Program-made: the position numbers and the translations under genes
DNA from: JAFAXD01 sp051985675
GTDB taxonomy: Bacteria > Pseudomonadota > Alphaproteobacteria > Rhizobiales > Xanthobacteraceae
Reading direction: 5' to 3'
Length of the DNA: 64,000 bases
Assembly: GCA_051985675.1 (NCBI GenBank)
Contig: JBPYFJ010000085.1
Span: 1-64,000 of the forward strand
Part shown: positions 16,066-25,085 of the stretch, piece after piece
Layout: the number at the start of each line of letters is the position of its first letter
How positions within the stretch are numbered: position 1 is the first letter of the stretch
The notes under the pieces: generated by a model
The model's input: the letters and a program-made list of their open reading frames with translations, nothing else
The model's database searches: none
Told to the model about the DNA's origin: nothing

Positions 16066-17169
16066 ATGCCGTCGCGACCGAAGCTTGCCGTACTGATTGG
16101 GTCGACAGTCGGTCTCATCGTGGCCCTTGCGACATTCCCTACCCTCGGCCAGACGCCGCCCAAGAAGGTGCGAATCGCCTACGGCGGACAAGGCCTCATC
16201 ATGAGTCCGTGGCTCGCGCTGCCAGGGCCACTCGGGTATTGGCGCCAGGAAGGGCTCGAGATCGAGCTCATCAATGCCCAAGGCTCGCTGCAGGCTATTC
16301 AGCTCCTGGTCGGCGACAGGGCCGACCTCGCACAGATCAACTCGGCGCCGCTCGTCCAGGCCGCCACCAACGTTGGCATGCTGATCCGCGATGTCATGCT
16401 CAACACCGTCATCGACTGGTCGCTGGTTGTGCGGCAGGATGGTCCGATCCAGACGATCCGCGACGTCAAAGGCAAATCGGTCGGTACCGCCGGTTTCGGC
16501 GGCGGTGGCGTTTCGCTGCTGAAATCCCTGCTGCAGGCCAACGGCCTCGACCCCGACCGCGACGTGACGATCTATGCGACCGGACCGGTGTCACAGGCCC
16601 CCCAGGCGCTCAAGAGCAACAAGGTGCAGGGCCTGTTCTACTGGGCCTCAGCCATCGCGGGATTTGAATCCGCTGGGCTTGAGCTGCGCAGCTTCACAGA
16701 TCCGGATTGGCGCCGCTTGCCGGACTTTTCGTTGGCGGCGCTGCACGGAACCATCGTGCGGGATCCGAAAATGCTCGAAGGCCTGGTCCGAGGAGCTGCC
16801 AAGGCATCCTTGTTCGCGCTCACCAATCCGGATTGCGCGCGCCGGATGCGCTGGGCCAGCAATCCGGCGGCGCGGCCGACTGACGCCGACGAAGCCGCGG
16901 CTGCAAAGGCGGACCTGCGCGCTCTCGACGCAACCGTCAACGCGATGAAGCTTGCACTCGACCTCAGCGGCGGCAAGGAGTGGGGCAAATCAACGCCCGA
17001 GCAGTTTGGGCGTCTGCAGGATATTTTGCTGCGTACCAAGCAGATCGAGAAGAAGCTCGTTAATCCGAGCGAGTACGTCATCGCCGCGCCTGACTTCTTT
17101 AAGAACGCCAACACGTTCGATCACGACGCGGTGGTGGCGCAGGCAAAGGCGTGCGATGCGAAGATGTGA
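16066..17169 (+). CDS. NMT1/THI5-type ABC transporter substrate-binding protein
   Basis: Predicted periplasmic binding protein of the aliphatic sulfonate/taurine/pyrimidine precursor class. I start it at ATG 16066, giving a signal peptide (hydrophobic LAVLIGSTVGLIVALA, cleavage near TLGQ). The mature part begins VRIAYGGQGLIMSPWLALPG, and YWRQEGLEIELINAQGS is the NMT1 domain entry. The total is 367 residues. No permease or ATPase gene is adjacent, so it is an orphan binding protein. The ligand cannot be predicted. Confidence 0.85.
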   Translation: MPSRPKLAVLIGSTVGLIVALATFPTLGQTPPKKVRIAYGGQGLIMSPWLALPGPLGYWRQEGLEIELINAQGSLQAIQLLVGDRADLAQINSAPLVQAATNVGMLIRDVMLNTVIDWSLVVRQDGPIQTIRDVKGKSVGTAGFGGGGVSLLKSLLQANGLDPDRDVTIYATGPVSQAPQALKSNKVQGLFYWASAIAGFESAGLELRSFTDPDWRRLPDFSLAALHGTIVRDPKMLEGLVRGAAKASLFALTNPDCARRMRWASNPAARPTDADEAAAAKADLRALDATVNAMKLALDLSGGKEWGKSTPEQFGRLQDILLRTKQIEKKLVNPSEYVIAAPDFFKNANTFDHDAVVAQAKACDAKM

Positions 17170-17236
17170 CGGTCGCGATCCCCAACCGCGGCGGCTATGA
17201 TCGTAATCTCATTAATCGCACCCCGGGACGTTTCCG

Positions 17237-17557
17237 ATGCGGCTCGCACTGGCTCTGCTTGTGTGCTCCACCGGCCTCGCCCAAGCTGCGCCGAAGTGCG
17301 CATCGGAGGCCAAGGAGCGGGCCAAAGCGCTGCTCGCGTTCCACTACGACCAGAAGCCGGACAGCTTTGCGATCGACGACACCGTCAAGGAACTCCCGCC
17401 CGTCAAGGCGCTCAAGGGGCACGGCAAGTTCGACGCGCTGGAAGTCTGGGGCCACATCTACAAGGCCGACTACCGGATGCGCTTCATCTACGCGCAGATC
17501 AAGGACTCTTGCACCCTGATGGGCGAGGAGATCCTGGAGGCCGACGACCGGTACTGA
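17237..17557 (+). CDS. Small secreted protein of unknown function
   Basis: A 106-residue protein with a clear signal peptide (MRLALALLVCSTGLAQA, cleavage after AQA) and a mature domain of about 88 residues with two cysteines (CASEAK and DSCTLMG) that could form a disulfide. I do not recognise the family. It lies about 70 bases after the NMT1-like gene and is followed by a short hairpin (17558-17580). Confidence 0.7.
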   Translation: MRLALALLVCSTGLAQAAPKCASEAKERAKALLAFHYDQKPDSFAIDDTVKELPPVKALKGHGKFDALEVWGHIYKADYRMRFIYAQIKDSCTLMGEEILEADDRY

Positions 17558-17580
17558 ATTTGCGCTAGAGGCGCGCAAAT
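17558..17580. terminator. Hairpin between convergent genes
   Basis: ATTTGCGC (17558-17565) pairs with GCGCAAAT (17573-17580). The hairpin lies just past the stop of the small secreted protein gene and before the end of the convergent dacA-like gene. A T-tract is weak on both strands, so terminator function is uncertain. Confidence 0.4.
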
Positions 17581-17640
17581 AATTTGTGCGGGCGTCGCGT
17601 TCCTCGTCGGTCGCCGCGAATGACTGCGCGACCGACCGTC

Positions 17641-18669
17641 CTATTCGGGAGCGTGTTGGAGCAACGGCGCGCCGGCCGGTACGTTGGCGGCGGCGCGATC
17701 GCGTGTTTCTGCGACCTTTGGCGTCGTTTTCTGCGTTGCAGCCGCGGGGATCGTCTGCGTAATCAGATCGCGCATGCGGGCGTCGCGCTTCGCATTCGAC
17801 GTTCCACCCAACACCACGGCGACGATGTGCTTGCCGTTGCGGCGGACCGATGCCACGAGGTTATATCCGGACGCTTCCGTATAGCCGGTCTTGATTCCGT
17901 CGACGCCCTCGACGTTTCCAAGCAAGGCATTGTGATTGTGGTGCTCGCGGCCCTTGTAGTGGAAGCTCGGCGTCGAGAAATAGCGATAGTAGACCGGGAA
18001 CCGGTCCTGGATCGCACGGCCGAGGAGCGCCTGGTCGCGCGCCGTCGTGATCTGCTCGTCGGCCGGCAGGCCCGAGGCGTTGACGTAGGTCGTCCCCGCC
18101 ATGCCGAGCGCGCGCGCCTTGGCGGTCATCATCACCCCGAACTCGGCTTCCGTGCCCCCGATCGCTTCTGCCACGACGACGGCGGCGTCGTTCGCCGATT
18201 TCGTGACCAGCCCTTTGATCGCGTCCTCGACCGGGATCGTCTGATTGGCCTTGAGGTTGAGCTTGGTCGGGTTCTGGCTCGCGGCGAATGCCGAGATCGG
18301 GAGCGGCGTATCGAGCTTGAGCTTGCCGGCCTCGACCTGCTCAAACAGCAGATAGAGCGTCATGATCTTGGTGAGCGAGGCGGGATGGCGCGGCTCGTCC
18401 GCGTTCTCTTCATGCAAGACCTGGCCGGAATTATCGTCGACCACGATTGCGGCATATGGCGGATGATAGTTGGGGCCATGAATTGGGCGCTTGTGCGCCG
18501 AGTGCCGTCCTTTGGAGGCTTTTCCGGTGGTGGCGTGCGCGGTGGCCTTTGCATGCGCGCCCGGACGCGCGGCGTCGGCGTAACCCCATCCGACGCATGT
18601 AACAGCCAAAATCGCCAGCGCGCTGGCAACTGTGAGACGACGACAGGGCAAGGCTAATCCCGAGCTCAT
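17641..18669 (-). CDS. D-alanyl-D-alanine carboxypeptidase (PBP5/6-like)
   Basis: Serine peptidase that trims pentapeptides in peptidoglycan in the periplasm. It has the class A low-molecular-weight PBP motifs SLTK (nucleophile Ser), SAN and KTG (in IKTGYTEASG). Start ATG 18669 is supported by GGAG eight bases upstream and gives a signal peptide; the frame runs on to 18705. A His/Lys-rich linker precedes the catalytic domain. The C-terminal PBP5 beta domain is missing; a short Ala/Arg-rich tail follows instead, a variation seen in alphaproteobacterial DacA-like proteins. Monocistronic by position. Confidence 0.92.
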   Translation of the reverse strand: MSSGLALPCRRLTVASALAILAVTCVGWGYADAARPGAHAKATAHATTGKASKGRHSAHKRPIHGPNYHPPYAAIVVDDNSGQVLHEENADEPRHPASLTKIMTLYLLFEQVEAGKLKLDTPLPISAFAASQNPTKLNLKANQTIPVEDAIKGLVTKSANDAAVVVAEAIGGTEAEFGVMMTAKARALGMAGTTYVNASGLPADEQITTARDQALLGRAIQDRFPVYYRYFSTPSFHYKGREHHNHNALLGNVEGVDGIKTGYTEASGYNLVASVRRNGKHIVAVVLGGTSNAKRDARMRDLITQTIPAAATQKTTPKVAETRDRAAANVPAGAPLLQHAPE

Positions 18670-18800
18670 CGAATGCGCTCCAGTCACCGGCGTGATTCGC
18701 GGCATTTAACCGCGAGTTCGGCCGTCTGGCTGTAGTTTGGAAGCCACACTCGGGAAAAATCGACGAGGAAGACCGGCGTGCGACCAGTAACCGCGTGTGA

Positions 18801-19220
18801 TTAGCGTTGTTTTGTCAGCACCGTACAGGACGCGACGCGACTGTCCGATCCGACCTGGACATAGCAGCTTTCCAACTTGTCGGGCCCAAGCAGCGTCCCA
18901 TATGCGTAACCGTCGCTGTCGACGATGAACAGCGTACCAGTATGCGATATGACCCCGATGATCGTCTCGGTCGATTGCGCCGACGAAAACGTGCCGGAGA
19001 AACGGCGCCCGTCCTGCTTGTCGATCGTTAGGGTAAACGACGCGCTGGTTAACCGTGGCTCGGGCTGAGGCGAACCAGTGTGGTGCGGGTTGGCGGCTCC
19101 AGTAACAATGGATTCGCTGTCCCCCGTCCACGTGCCGCGGATGTCGGGAAATGAGGTCTGTGCTAGCACTGGCGGGGCGACAAGCATCGCAAGTACGGCG
19201 ACGCCACACCGCTTAACCAT
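18801..19220 (-). CDS. Secreted protein of unknown function
   Basis: A 139-residue protein from ATG 19220, preceded by GGAG. It has a signal peptide (MVKRCGVAVLAMLVAPPVLAQ) and a beta-rich mature part with repeated GTW/GTF/GTL strand patterns (DIRGTWTGDSES, FSGTFSSAQ, SHTGTLFIVDSDG), suggesting a small beta-barrel or lipocalin-like fold. Two cysteines near the C-terminus (ESCYVQ, ASCTVL) may pair. I do not recognise the family; similar short secreted proteins are common in Bradyrhizobium-type genomes. Confidence 0.7.
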   Translation of the reverse strand: MVKRCGVAVLAMLVAPPVLAQTSFPDIRGTWTGDSESIVTGAANPHHTGSPQPEPRLTSASFTLTIDKQDGRRFSGTFSSAQSTETIIGVISHTGTLFIVDSDGYAYGTLLGPDKLESCYVQVGSDSRVASCTVLTKQR

Positions 19221-19329
19221 GGCATTCTCCTCAAGCAGGCGAGCGAACACGAGTTGGCCAGTGTCGCTTCAAAATTACCCATCCTTGCGCAACCCGACAA
19301 GATTAGGTGGTGCAAATCGGGAGCTTTAC

Positions 19330-19962
19330 ATGCGGCGTAGCTTGATCTTATCGCGCGCGACCAGCGCTGGTTTCGCAACGCTGGCCGTGACGGTCGCGAT
19401 TTCCGCTTCGGGTGTCGGGCTCGCCGACGAACTTTGTAGCGGACACAAGCTCCTGCCCACGCCGCGAGCGCAGGCGAGCTGCCAGAACGTGGCTCCACAG
19501 AGTTACCCTTCGCCTGACAAGACGTTGATCGCGACGGTCCTCCCGGTCGACGTCAGCCTCTATGCCACGCCCGACATGGAAAGCCGCGTGGTGATCCGCA
19601 ACACGGCGGGAGATACTTTAACGTCGAAGGATTATTCCTCGCCGCGCGGCACCAACGGCTATTACGTCTACCGCGCGCAGTGGTCGCCGGATTCGCAGTT
19701 CTTCGTTTTCAGCCTGACGTCGTCTGGCGGCCATTCACCGTGGTCGTATCCGACCATGGTCTTCAGCCGCCATAACAACCGGATCGCAAAGTTCAGCGAT
19801 ATGATTAGCGACAAGCCGACGCTGTCCGGAGATTTTTCGTTTACGGGACCGCATACCATCAGGGCCACGACCTGGAAGCAACCGGGCGCGCTCGACGACA
19901 AGGTCGCCGTCACGGTCGATCTCGCGGACGCATTTGGAAAATTGCCGCCGTCGTCGGATTGA
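19330..19962 (+). CDS. Secreted protein of unknown function
   Basis: A 210-residue protein. ATG 19330 gives a signal peptide (MRRSLILSRATSAGFATLAV... ending near GLADE), whereas the longer upstream frame has no such N-terminus. The mature part has the phrase YRAQWSPDSQFFVFSLTSSGG, resembling a beta-propeller strand as in TolB or DPP-IV N-terminal blades, but only one such blade is visible. Function unknown. It is transcribed divergently from the secreted protein at 18801-19220. Confidence 0.65.
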   Translation: MRRSLILSRATSAGFATLAVTVAISASGVGLADELCSGHKLLPTPRAQASCQNVAPQSYPSPDKTLIATVLPVDVSLYATPDMESRVVIRNTAGDTLTSKDYSSPRGTNGYYVYRAQWSPDSQFFVFSLTSSGGHSPWSYPTMVFSRHNNRIAKFSDMISDKPTLSGDFSFTGPHTIRATTWKQPGALDDKVAVTVDLADAFGKLPPSSD

Positions 19963-19975
19963 CGTGGCCTGTCCG

Positions 19976-20514
19976 TCAGTCGCGGTAGCGGCGCCACCAG
20001 ATCAAAGCCCGCGCCTCGCAAGCCTTGATCCAGGGCGACTTAGCCTTGTTGTAAGCGAGCACGTCGTCAGGACTTAGCATCACGCCACGTTGCTTTTCCT
20101 GCTCATACATCCGCGCTTCATGCGGGTGCGCCCGTAGATAGTCGCGAAACGCGAGATGCCGGTCGATCTCCGCGGCTCCGAATTCGAACGCGTACACGTT
20201 GAGCAGCCGCGCTTCCGTAACCGCGTCGTCACGGGTGAAGAAGCGCCGGCCCGGGATCCCGAATTCACCCCGCCACCGATATCCAAGGCCTCAATCTTGT
20301 CGGCCTGCCCGTCGAGCACATTCAGGCTGCGGACCCTGGGCAGCAGGTCGATGATCGGCTTCGCCTTGAGACCCGGGATAGCGGTCGATCCGATATGCTG
20401 GACATCGAGGTGATTGGCGCCGAGAACAGCGGCCGGCCGTTCGGCCTCGACCTGCGCGATCGTCGCCCACGCAGGGTCGTGTGCAATTAGTTCGACCTTG
20501 GGTCTCATATCCAA
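19976..20514 (-). pseudogene. GrpB-family protein gene, frameshifted
   Basis: GrpB proteins belong to the nucleotidyltransferase superfamily. The N-terminal part (20514 to about 20284) matches the family: VELIAHDPAWATIAQVEAER, HIGSTAIPGLKAKPIIDLLP. The C-terminal part (HLAFRDYLRAHPHEARMYEQEK) is in another frame. On the minus strand GAGGCCTTGGATATCGG would read in one continuous frame (EALGYRWRGEFGIPGRRFF) if one more G followed TTGG. So a single-base deletion in a G-run near 20283-20284 explains the break. It could be a true pseudogene or a sequencing error. Confidence 0.8.
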
Positions 20515-20551
20515 TGCTCTTGCGAACGAATTCCCCTACCCGACTTGCACC

Positions 20552-21787
20552 ATGACAACCAGCCATACCCAAGTGGTGGTCATTGGCGGCGGCGCCGCCG
20601 GCATCGCGGCCGCCCGGCGTCTGCACGAGGCCAAGGTTCCGTGCGTGCTGATCGAAGCGCGCCCGCGGCTGGGGGGCCGCGCCTGGACCGTCGTCGATCC
20701 ATCCGGCTGCGCCCTCGATCTCGGCTGCGGGTGGCTGCATTCGGCCGACCGCAATCCCTGGGTCGCAATCGCAGAAGCGCAAGGGCGCACGATTGATCGA
20801 ACGCCGCCCCCCTGGGGACGTGCCGCTCTGACGATCGGCTTTCCGCCCACCGAGCAACGCGCCTACAGCGCTGCGCTCGCCGCCTTCCGTGACCGTCTGG
20901 ACGCGGCCGCCGAGAGCGAACCCGACGTTCCGGCGTCGGCATTGCTCGATCCAAACAATCGTTGGAACGGCCTCATCGGCGCGGTCTCGACCTACATGAG
21001 CGGCGTTGAGCCCGACCGCCTCTCGGTGCATGATTTCGCCCGCTACCACGACAGCGGTGTCAACTGGCGTGTGCCGCAAGGCCTTGGCGCAACGGTTGCG
21101 GCCCACGCCGGCGACGTACCGGTCGCGCTCGGCTGCGCGGTGCACCTGATCGACCATAGCGGGGCGCGCCTGGCAATAGAGACTACGAACGGTACGATCA
21201 CCGCCGATCGCGCCATTATCACCGTCCCGAGCAGCGTGCTGGCGCGCGAGGAGTTGGCCTTCCGGCCGGCATTGCCGCAGAAAGCAGAAGCCGCAAGCGG
21301 CCTGCCGCTCGGGCTTGCCGACAAGCTCTTTCTCGCGCTTGCGGAGGCCAACGAGTTCGCGCCGGACACGCGCCTGTTTGGACGCACCGATCGCACCGCG
21401 ACGGCCGGTTATCACATACGACCCTTTGGTCGGCCGATGATTGAAGCCTATTTCGGCGGCAACCTCGCTGCCGAGCTCGAGGCCGGCGGTGACGCGGCGT
21501 TTGCTGATTTCGCGCGCGATGAGCTAACCGACGTCCTGGGCAGCGCGTTCGCGCGCCGCGTCAAGCCGATCGCGCTGCATTCCTGGGGCACGGACCCGTT
21601 CGCCTACGGTTCCTACTCCTACGCGTTGCCGGGCCGCGCCGATTGCCGCGCCGCCCTCGCGACCCCGGTCGACGAGCGCTTGTTCTTTGCCGGCGAGGCT
21701 TGCTCGGCCCACGATTTTTCGACCGCGCACGGCGCGCTGCTCACCGGGGTCGCGGCGGCGGAGCAGGTGATTGCCGCGAAGCGGTAG
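20552..21787 (+). CDS. FAD-dependent amine oxidase-like flavoprotein
   Basis: Flavin monoamine oxidase superfamily oxidoreductase. In 411 residues it has the N-terminal dinucleotide motif VVVIGGGAAGIAAARRL, then IEARPRLGGRAWT, and the C-terminal FAD motif LFFAGEACSAHDFSTAHGALLTG. Start ATG 20552 fits the dinucleotide fold at residue 8 onward; the frame is open to 20414, overlapping the divergent grpB start. Homologues include polyamine and putrescine oxidases; the substrate is not predictable here. The only nearby partner is the broken grpB gene, read divergently. Confidence 0.85.
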   Translation: MTTSHTQVVVIGGGAAGIAAARRLHEAKVPCVLIEARPRLGGRAWTVVDPSGCALDLGCGWLHSADRNPWVAIAEAQGRTIDRTPPPWGRAALTIGFPPTEQRAYSAALAAFRDRLDAAAESEPDVPASALLDPNNRWNGLIGAVSTYMSGVEPDRLSVHDFARYHDSGVNWRVPQGLGATVAAHAGDVPVALGCAVHLIDHSGARLAIETTNGTITADRAIITVPSSVLAREELAFRPALPQKAEAASGLPLGLADKLFLALAEANEFAPDTRLFGRTDRTATAGYHIRPFGRPMIEAYFGGNLAAELEAGGDAAFADFARDELTDVLGSAFARRVKPIALHSWGTDPFAYGSYSYALPGRADCRAALATPVDERLFFAGEACSAHDFSTAHGALLTGVAAAEQVIAAKR

Positions 21788-21895
21788 CCAGCGCTGTGCG
21801 CAACATCACTCCGTCAATCGGGAGCGGCGTGCTAGTTTGGCCAAGAAGCATGCAGTGTGCACGCAAAGTCGCCTCCGGTTTGAGGGGAGCGACGG

Positions 21896-22567
21896 ATGGA
21901 ACCGAAGCAGGATATTGATGCGGAGCGGGGGAACGTGTCGTCATTTACGGCGACGCATGCCACCGTCATTGTTGCGATCATCGGCGCCATCGGCGCTGGG
22001 GCCGGTGCGCTGTTCACATCCTGGGAGGGCCTCCAACTCGAGCGCGCGAAGCACGACGCGGCGGCCGATCTCGCGCGGCAGGAGTTCGAGACCAAGCTCA
22101 TTTTTCGCGCCATCGAAGGCAGTGACTCGGCCGAGGAGCGCACACGCAATCTGAAGTTCTTTTTGGACGCGGGCTTCATCAGCGACCCGCGCGACAAGAT
22201 TCGAAACCTCAACGCCGATCAGTATCCATCGAAGGGCAACGCCAGCTTCGATTGCTCGAAAGACAAGGATCCCGCGGCCCGTGTCATCTGTGGTGATCCG
22301 ACGCTATCGGCGCGCGATAAGATCATGGCGGACCAGTATTACAAGCTCAAACAGAGCTTGGATCCAATTGCTGCAAGGGCGCTGATTGAAGAGCAGCAAC
22401 AATGGCTCGTCCAGCGCAACGGCTGCGCGAGCGCCGCTTTGACCGCGGTGAATTGCATGGCCGAGAAATATGATCTGCGTATCGTGGAGCTGCTGATTCG
22501 AATCGCTGGCGCCGGCCCGCCGTCCGCTGGCGGCGCACGGCTGCCAGCGCCGCCACAGGATCAATGA
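21896..22567 (+). CDS. Membrane-anchored LprI-like (DUF1311) protein
   Basis: A 223-residue protein. The N-terminus has one membrane helix (about 22-40, ATVIVAIIGAIGAGAGALF) followed by a helical stretch with the repeated acidic/basic pattern of a short coiled coil. The C-terminal half (about 110-205) carries the LprI/DUF1311 pattern: CSKDKDPAARVICGDPTLSA, then YYKLKQ, QQQWLVQRNGC and NCMAEKYDLRI, with four cysteines. LprI-type proteins include lysozyme inhibitors; here the domain is tethered to the membrane rather than secreted. Function unproven. Confidence 0.72.
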   Translation: MEPKQDIDAERGNVSSFTATHATVIVAIIGAIGAGAGALFTSWEGLQLERAKHDAAADLARQEFETKLIFRAIEGSDSAEERTRNLKFFLDAGFISDPRDKIRNLNADQYPSKGNASFDCSKDKDPAARVICGDPTLSARDKIMADQYYKLKQSLDPIAARALIEEQQQWLVQRNGCASAALTAVNCMAEKYDLRIVELLIRIAGAGPPSAGGARLPAPPQDQ

Positions 22568-22700
22568 GGAGCCGTGCAAGAAGACGCTTCCGGCGCTCTC
22601 TCCCCGGCCGGGCAGTCATCGCCGCGCGGCCGCGCGCAGCAACCTGCCGGTCGCGGTCGTGATCGTGCCCCTGTGATCGTGCCGCCCAAGAGAGGACACC

Positions 22701-23786
22701 ATGGCCAAAAAAGATAACTGGGTCGACGTCGGCGCCGCCGACGAACTTGCGCACAAGCCGCTGCGCCGTCTCAATACCGGCGCGCTCGACATCGCCCTGT
22801 CGTTTCGCGACGGCACCTGGGGCGCGGTGGCGGACGCTTGCAATCACGTCGGCGGTCCGCTGGGCGACGGCCAGCTCGATCAGGATTACATCGTCTGCCC
22901 GTGGCACGGCTGGAAATTCCATCGCTGCACCGGCCTTGGCGAGCCGGGCTTCGAGCAGGACCGCGTTCCCGCCTTCCCGGTGCGGGTCGATGGCGGGCGT
23001 GTCCTCGTTAACATCGCAGCGCCAACCCGGCGTCACAAAAGCCCGCACCCGCCGCATCCGCTTGAGCGCGAAATTATCCGCGAGCCCGGGCCGCTGCGGC
23101 TGGCCGGGATTTCGACGACTGTCATGGACCCCGGCAATCCCCGCTTCTCGGGCTCCGATCATCTGCTCTCAGAGGCGCTCAGGGGCGCAGAGAGTCGTGG
23201 CGCCCAGACCCGTCTCATTTGCCTCAACGAACTCAAGTTCCGCAATTGCGAGGGCTACTATTCCAAGGCCGCGCGCGCCTGTACCTGGCCGTGCTCGATC
23301 ACCCAGATGGACCAGAAGGACGAGATGGCGCGCGTCTACGAGGCGCTGGTGTTTTGGGCCGACGCGGTGATCCTCGCCACGCCGATCCGCTGGGGTGCCG
23401 CCTCATCGCTCTATTTCAGGATGGCCGAGCGACTCAACTGCGTGCAGAACCAGATCACGATCAGGAACCGCGTGTTGATCCGCAACAAGGTTGCTGGCTT
23501 CATCATCGTCGGCGGTCAGGACAACATTCAAGCGGTCGCCGGCCAAATGCTCGGGTTCTTTTCCGAACTCGGCTTCATCTTCCCGCAGTTTCCCTATATC
23601 GCGCATTCGCGCGGCTGGTCGCACGAGGACATGGAGAACAACGTCGCGATCGTGCGCCAATCCAAGGAACTCGCCGAGGGCGCGCGCGAACTCGCGGCAC
23701 GCTGCCTCGACCTCGCTGGCCAGCTGATCCACGAGGACCCCTGCGTTGCTATCGAGCGCGGCGGGCGCAAGGCAAACCCGGTCTAA
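22701..23786 (+). CDS. Rieske [2Fe-2S] domain fused to flavodoxin-like NAD(P)H-FMN reductase
   Basis: A 361-residue two-domain protein. Residues 1-110 form a Rieske domain with cluster ligands C47-x-H49 (CNHVGGPLGDG) and C66-x2-H69 (CPWHGW). Residues about 128-340 form a flavodoxin-fold NADPH-dependent FMN reductase domain (LRLAGISTTVMDPG entry, ILATPIRWGAASSLYFRMAERL). An unusual CTWPC sequence lies near residue 195. The fusion suggests electron transfer from NAD(P)H through FMN to the Rieske cluster. No oxygenase alpha subunit is nearby, so the electron acceptor is unknown. GTG 22683 or ATG 22701 could start it; I take 22701, preceded by GAGAGG. Confidence 0.82.
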   Translation: MAKKDNWVDVGAADELAHKPLRRLNTGALDIALSFRDGTWGAVADACNHVGGPLGDGQLDQDYIVCPWHGWKFHRCTGLGEPGFEQDRVPAFPVRVDGGRVLVNIAAPTRRHKSPHPPHPLEREIIREPGPLRLAGISTTVMDPGNPRFSGSDHLLSEALRGAESRGAQTRLICLNELKFRNCEGYYSKAARACTWPCSITQMDQKDEMARVYEALVFWADAVILATPIRWGAASSLYFRMAERLNCVQNQITIRNRVLIRNKVAGFIIVGGQDNIQAVAGQMLGFFSELGFIFPQFPYIAHSRGWSHEDMENNVAIVRQSKELAEGARELAARCLDLAGQLIHEDPCVAIERGGRKANPV

Positions 23787-24218
23787 ACCAACGATACTCG
23801 CGCCCGACTGATCAGTCGGCCGAGCTCGTCGGTGTTCAAGGTGGTATCGGGACCCAACAAACCGTCTTGATCTCAAGCTCTCCAACGTGACGATCGCGAG
23901 CGTGCACAGGGGCCCCGGTGCGCAGGGCGGCGTCGGCACCGAACTCGTCTTGGACTATCAGCGCGCCAGCCTCACCCACCCGGCCTCAACGCCGGGAACA
24001 ACCGACACGACCCTGCTGACCGTCCCGGTGCAGCACGACGTGCTGCCCACGACCACGGCTAGCTGGTGTAGACGCGCGAAGCCGATTGCAGCTGAGTGAC
24101 GCGGCTGTAGGATGGGCCGACCTCTAATTGATCGGAGGCAAGGGCAATCCAAGCCGCCAGCCACGCGATTGCTGTCGCGTCGCTCACTCCATCTCCCGGC
24201 CATCCTTTTGAGGACGCA
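23787..24218. other. Intergenic stretch with possible gene remnant
   Basis: No convincing gene. One plus-strand frame (about 23812-24099) reads LDLKLSNVTIASVHRG and GTELVLDYQRASLTH, which faintly recalls the C-terminal strands of Hcp1-type proteins, but it has no start signal and a non-matching tail. I treat it as a possible decayed fragment only. The stretch just before 24219 may hold the methyltransferase promoter, but no clear elements were found. Confidence 0.3.
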
Positions 24219-25085
24219 ATGACCGCGCACGACCAACACGCAGGCCCAAATGCGCGCGAGGCGGAATACTGGAACAGCGCCGCGACCCGTGTCTGGGCTG
24301 AACGTTACGAGCCGATTGACGCACTGTTTGCGGGGCTCACCCAAGTCGCCCTTGAGCACGCCGCGCCTCGGTACGGGGAGCACGTGCTGGATATCGGCTG
24401 CGGCAGCGGAACGACCGTGCTCGAACTCGCGGCGCTCGTGGGCTCTGCCGGCCACGTGCTCGGTGCCGATATTGCGCAGGCCTCTGTTGCGCGGGCGCGC
24501 GAGCGTATCGCTGCATCCGGCCTCGCCAACGCCAAGGTGATCCTTGCCGACGTCTCGACCCACGCCTTCGCGCCAAAGCAGTTCGATCTGGTGTTCTCGC
24601 GTTTCGGCGTGATGTTCTTCGCCGATCCGATTGCGACCTTTACGCGCCTGCGCCCCGCCATGAAGCCCAACGGCCGCCTGACCCTCACGGTTTTCCGTGC
24701 GGCCGAACGAAACCCGTGGGCGACCGCGCCGATTGCCAGCGTGCGGCATTTGCTGCCGCCGGCCGCGCCCTCCGGACCCGAGGATCCCGGGCAATTTTCC
24801 TGGGCCGATCCGACCCGCATCGAACGCATCCTGGGCGGCGCCGGATTTCGCGACGTTTCGTTGACGCCGCACCATCCGGCGATGCGGCTCGCCGAGCCGG
24901 GGGGCACGGATGCGGCGACACAACTCGCCATGAGCGTAGGCCCCGGCGTGCGGGCGACGCTCGATGCCTCTGCTGCGTTGCGCGAGGCCGTGCGCGCCGG
25001 CCTGCGGGCTTTTTTCCAGCAGCTCGACGGCCCGCAGGGGATCGTGCTGCCGGGCGCCATCTGGATCGTCAAGGCGCGAGCCTAG
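24219..25085 (+). CDS. Class I SAM-dependent methyltransferase
   Basis: A 288-residue methyltransferase of unknown substrate. The SAM motif I is VLDIGCGSGTTVLELA (about 56-71), motif II is GADIAQASVARARERI, and FDLVFSRFGVMFFADP is the post-motif region; the overall pattern fits the UbiE/methyltransf_11 group. The stop TAG (25083-25085) lies within CCTAGTGCCG, part of a short degenerate palindromic unit. The next gene is about 160 bases away. Confidence 0.85.
   Translation: MTAHDQHAGPNAREAEYWNSAATRVWAERYEPIDALFAGLTQVALEHAAPRYGEHVLDIGCGSGTTVLELAALVGSAGHVLGADIAQASVARARERIAASGLANAKVILADVSTHAFAPKQFDLVFSRFGVMFFADPIATFTRLRPAMKPNGRLTLTVFRAAERNPWATAPIASVRHLLPPAAPSGPEDPGQFSWADPTRIERILGGAGFRDVSLTPHHPAMRLAEPGGTDAATQLAMSVGPGVRATLDASAALREAVRAGLRAFFQQLDGPQGIVLPGAIWIVKARA

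Noticed and set aside
17584..18657. 357-residue plus-strand open frame
   Set aside because: Antisense to the D,D-carboxypeptidase, whose SLTK, SAN and KTG motifs are clear on the other strand.
20291..21415. 374-residue minus-strand open frame
   Set aside because: Antisense to the amine-oxidase-like gene; its C-terminal DRHPGSQGEADHR-like tail is just the grpB region read out of frame.
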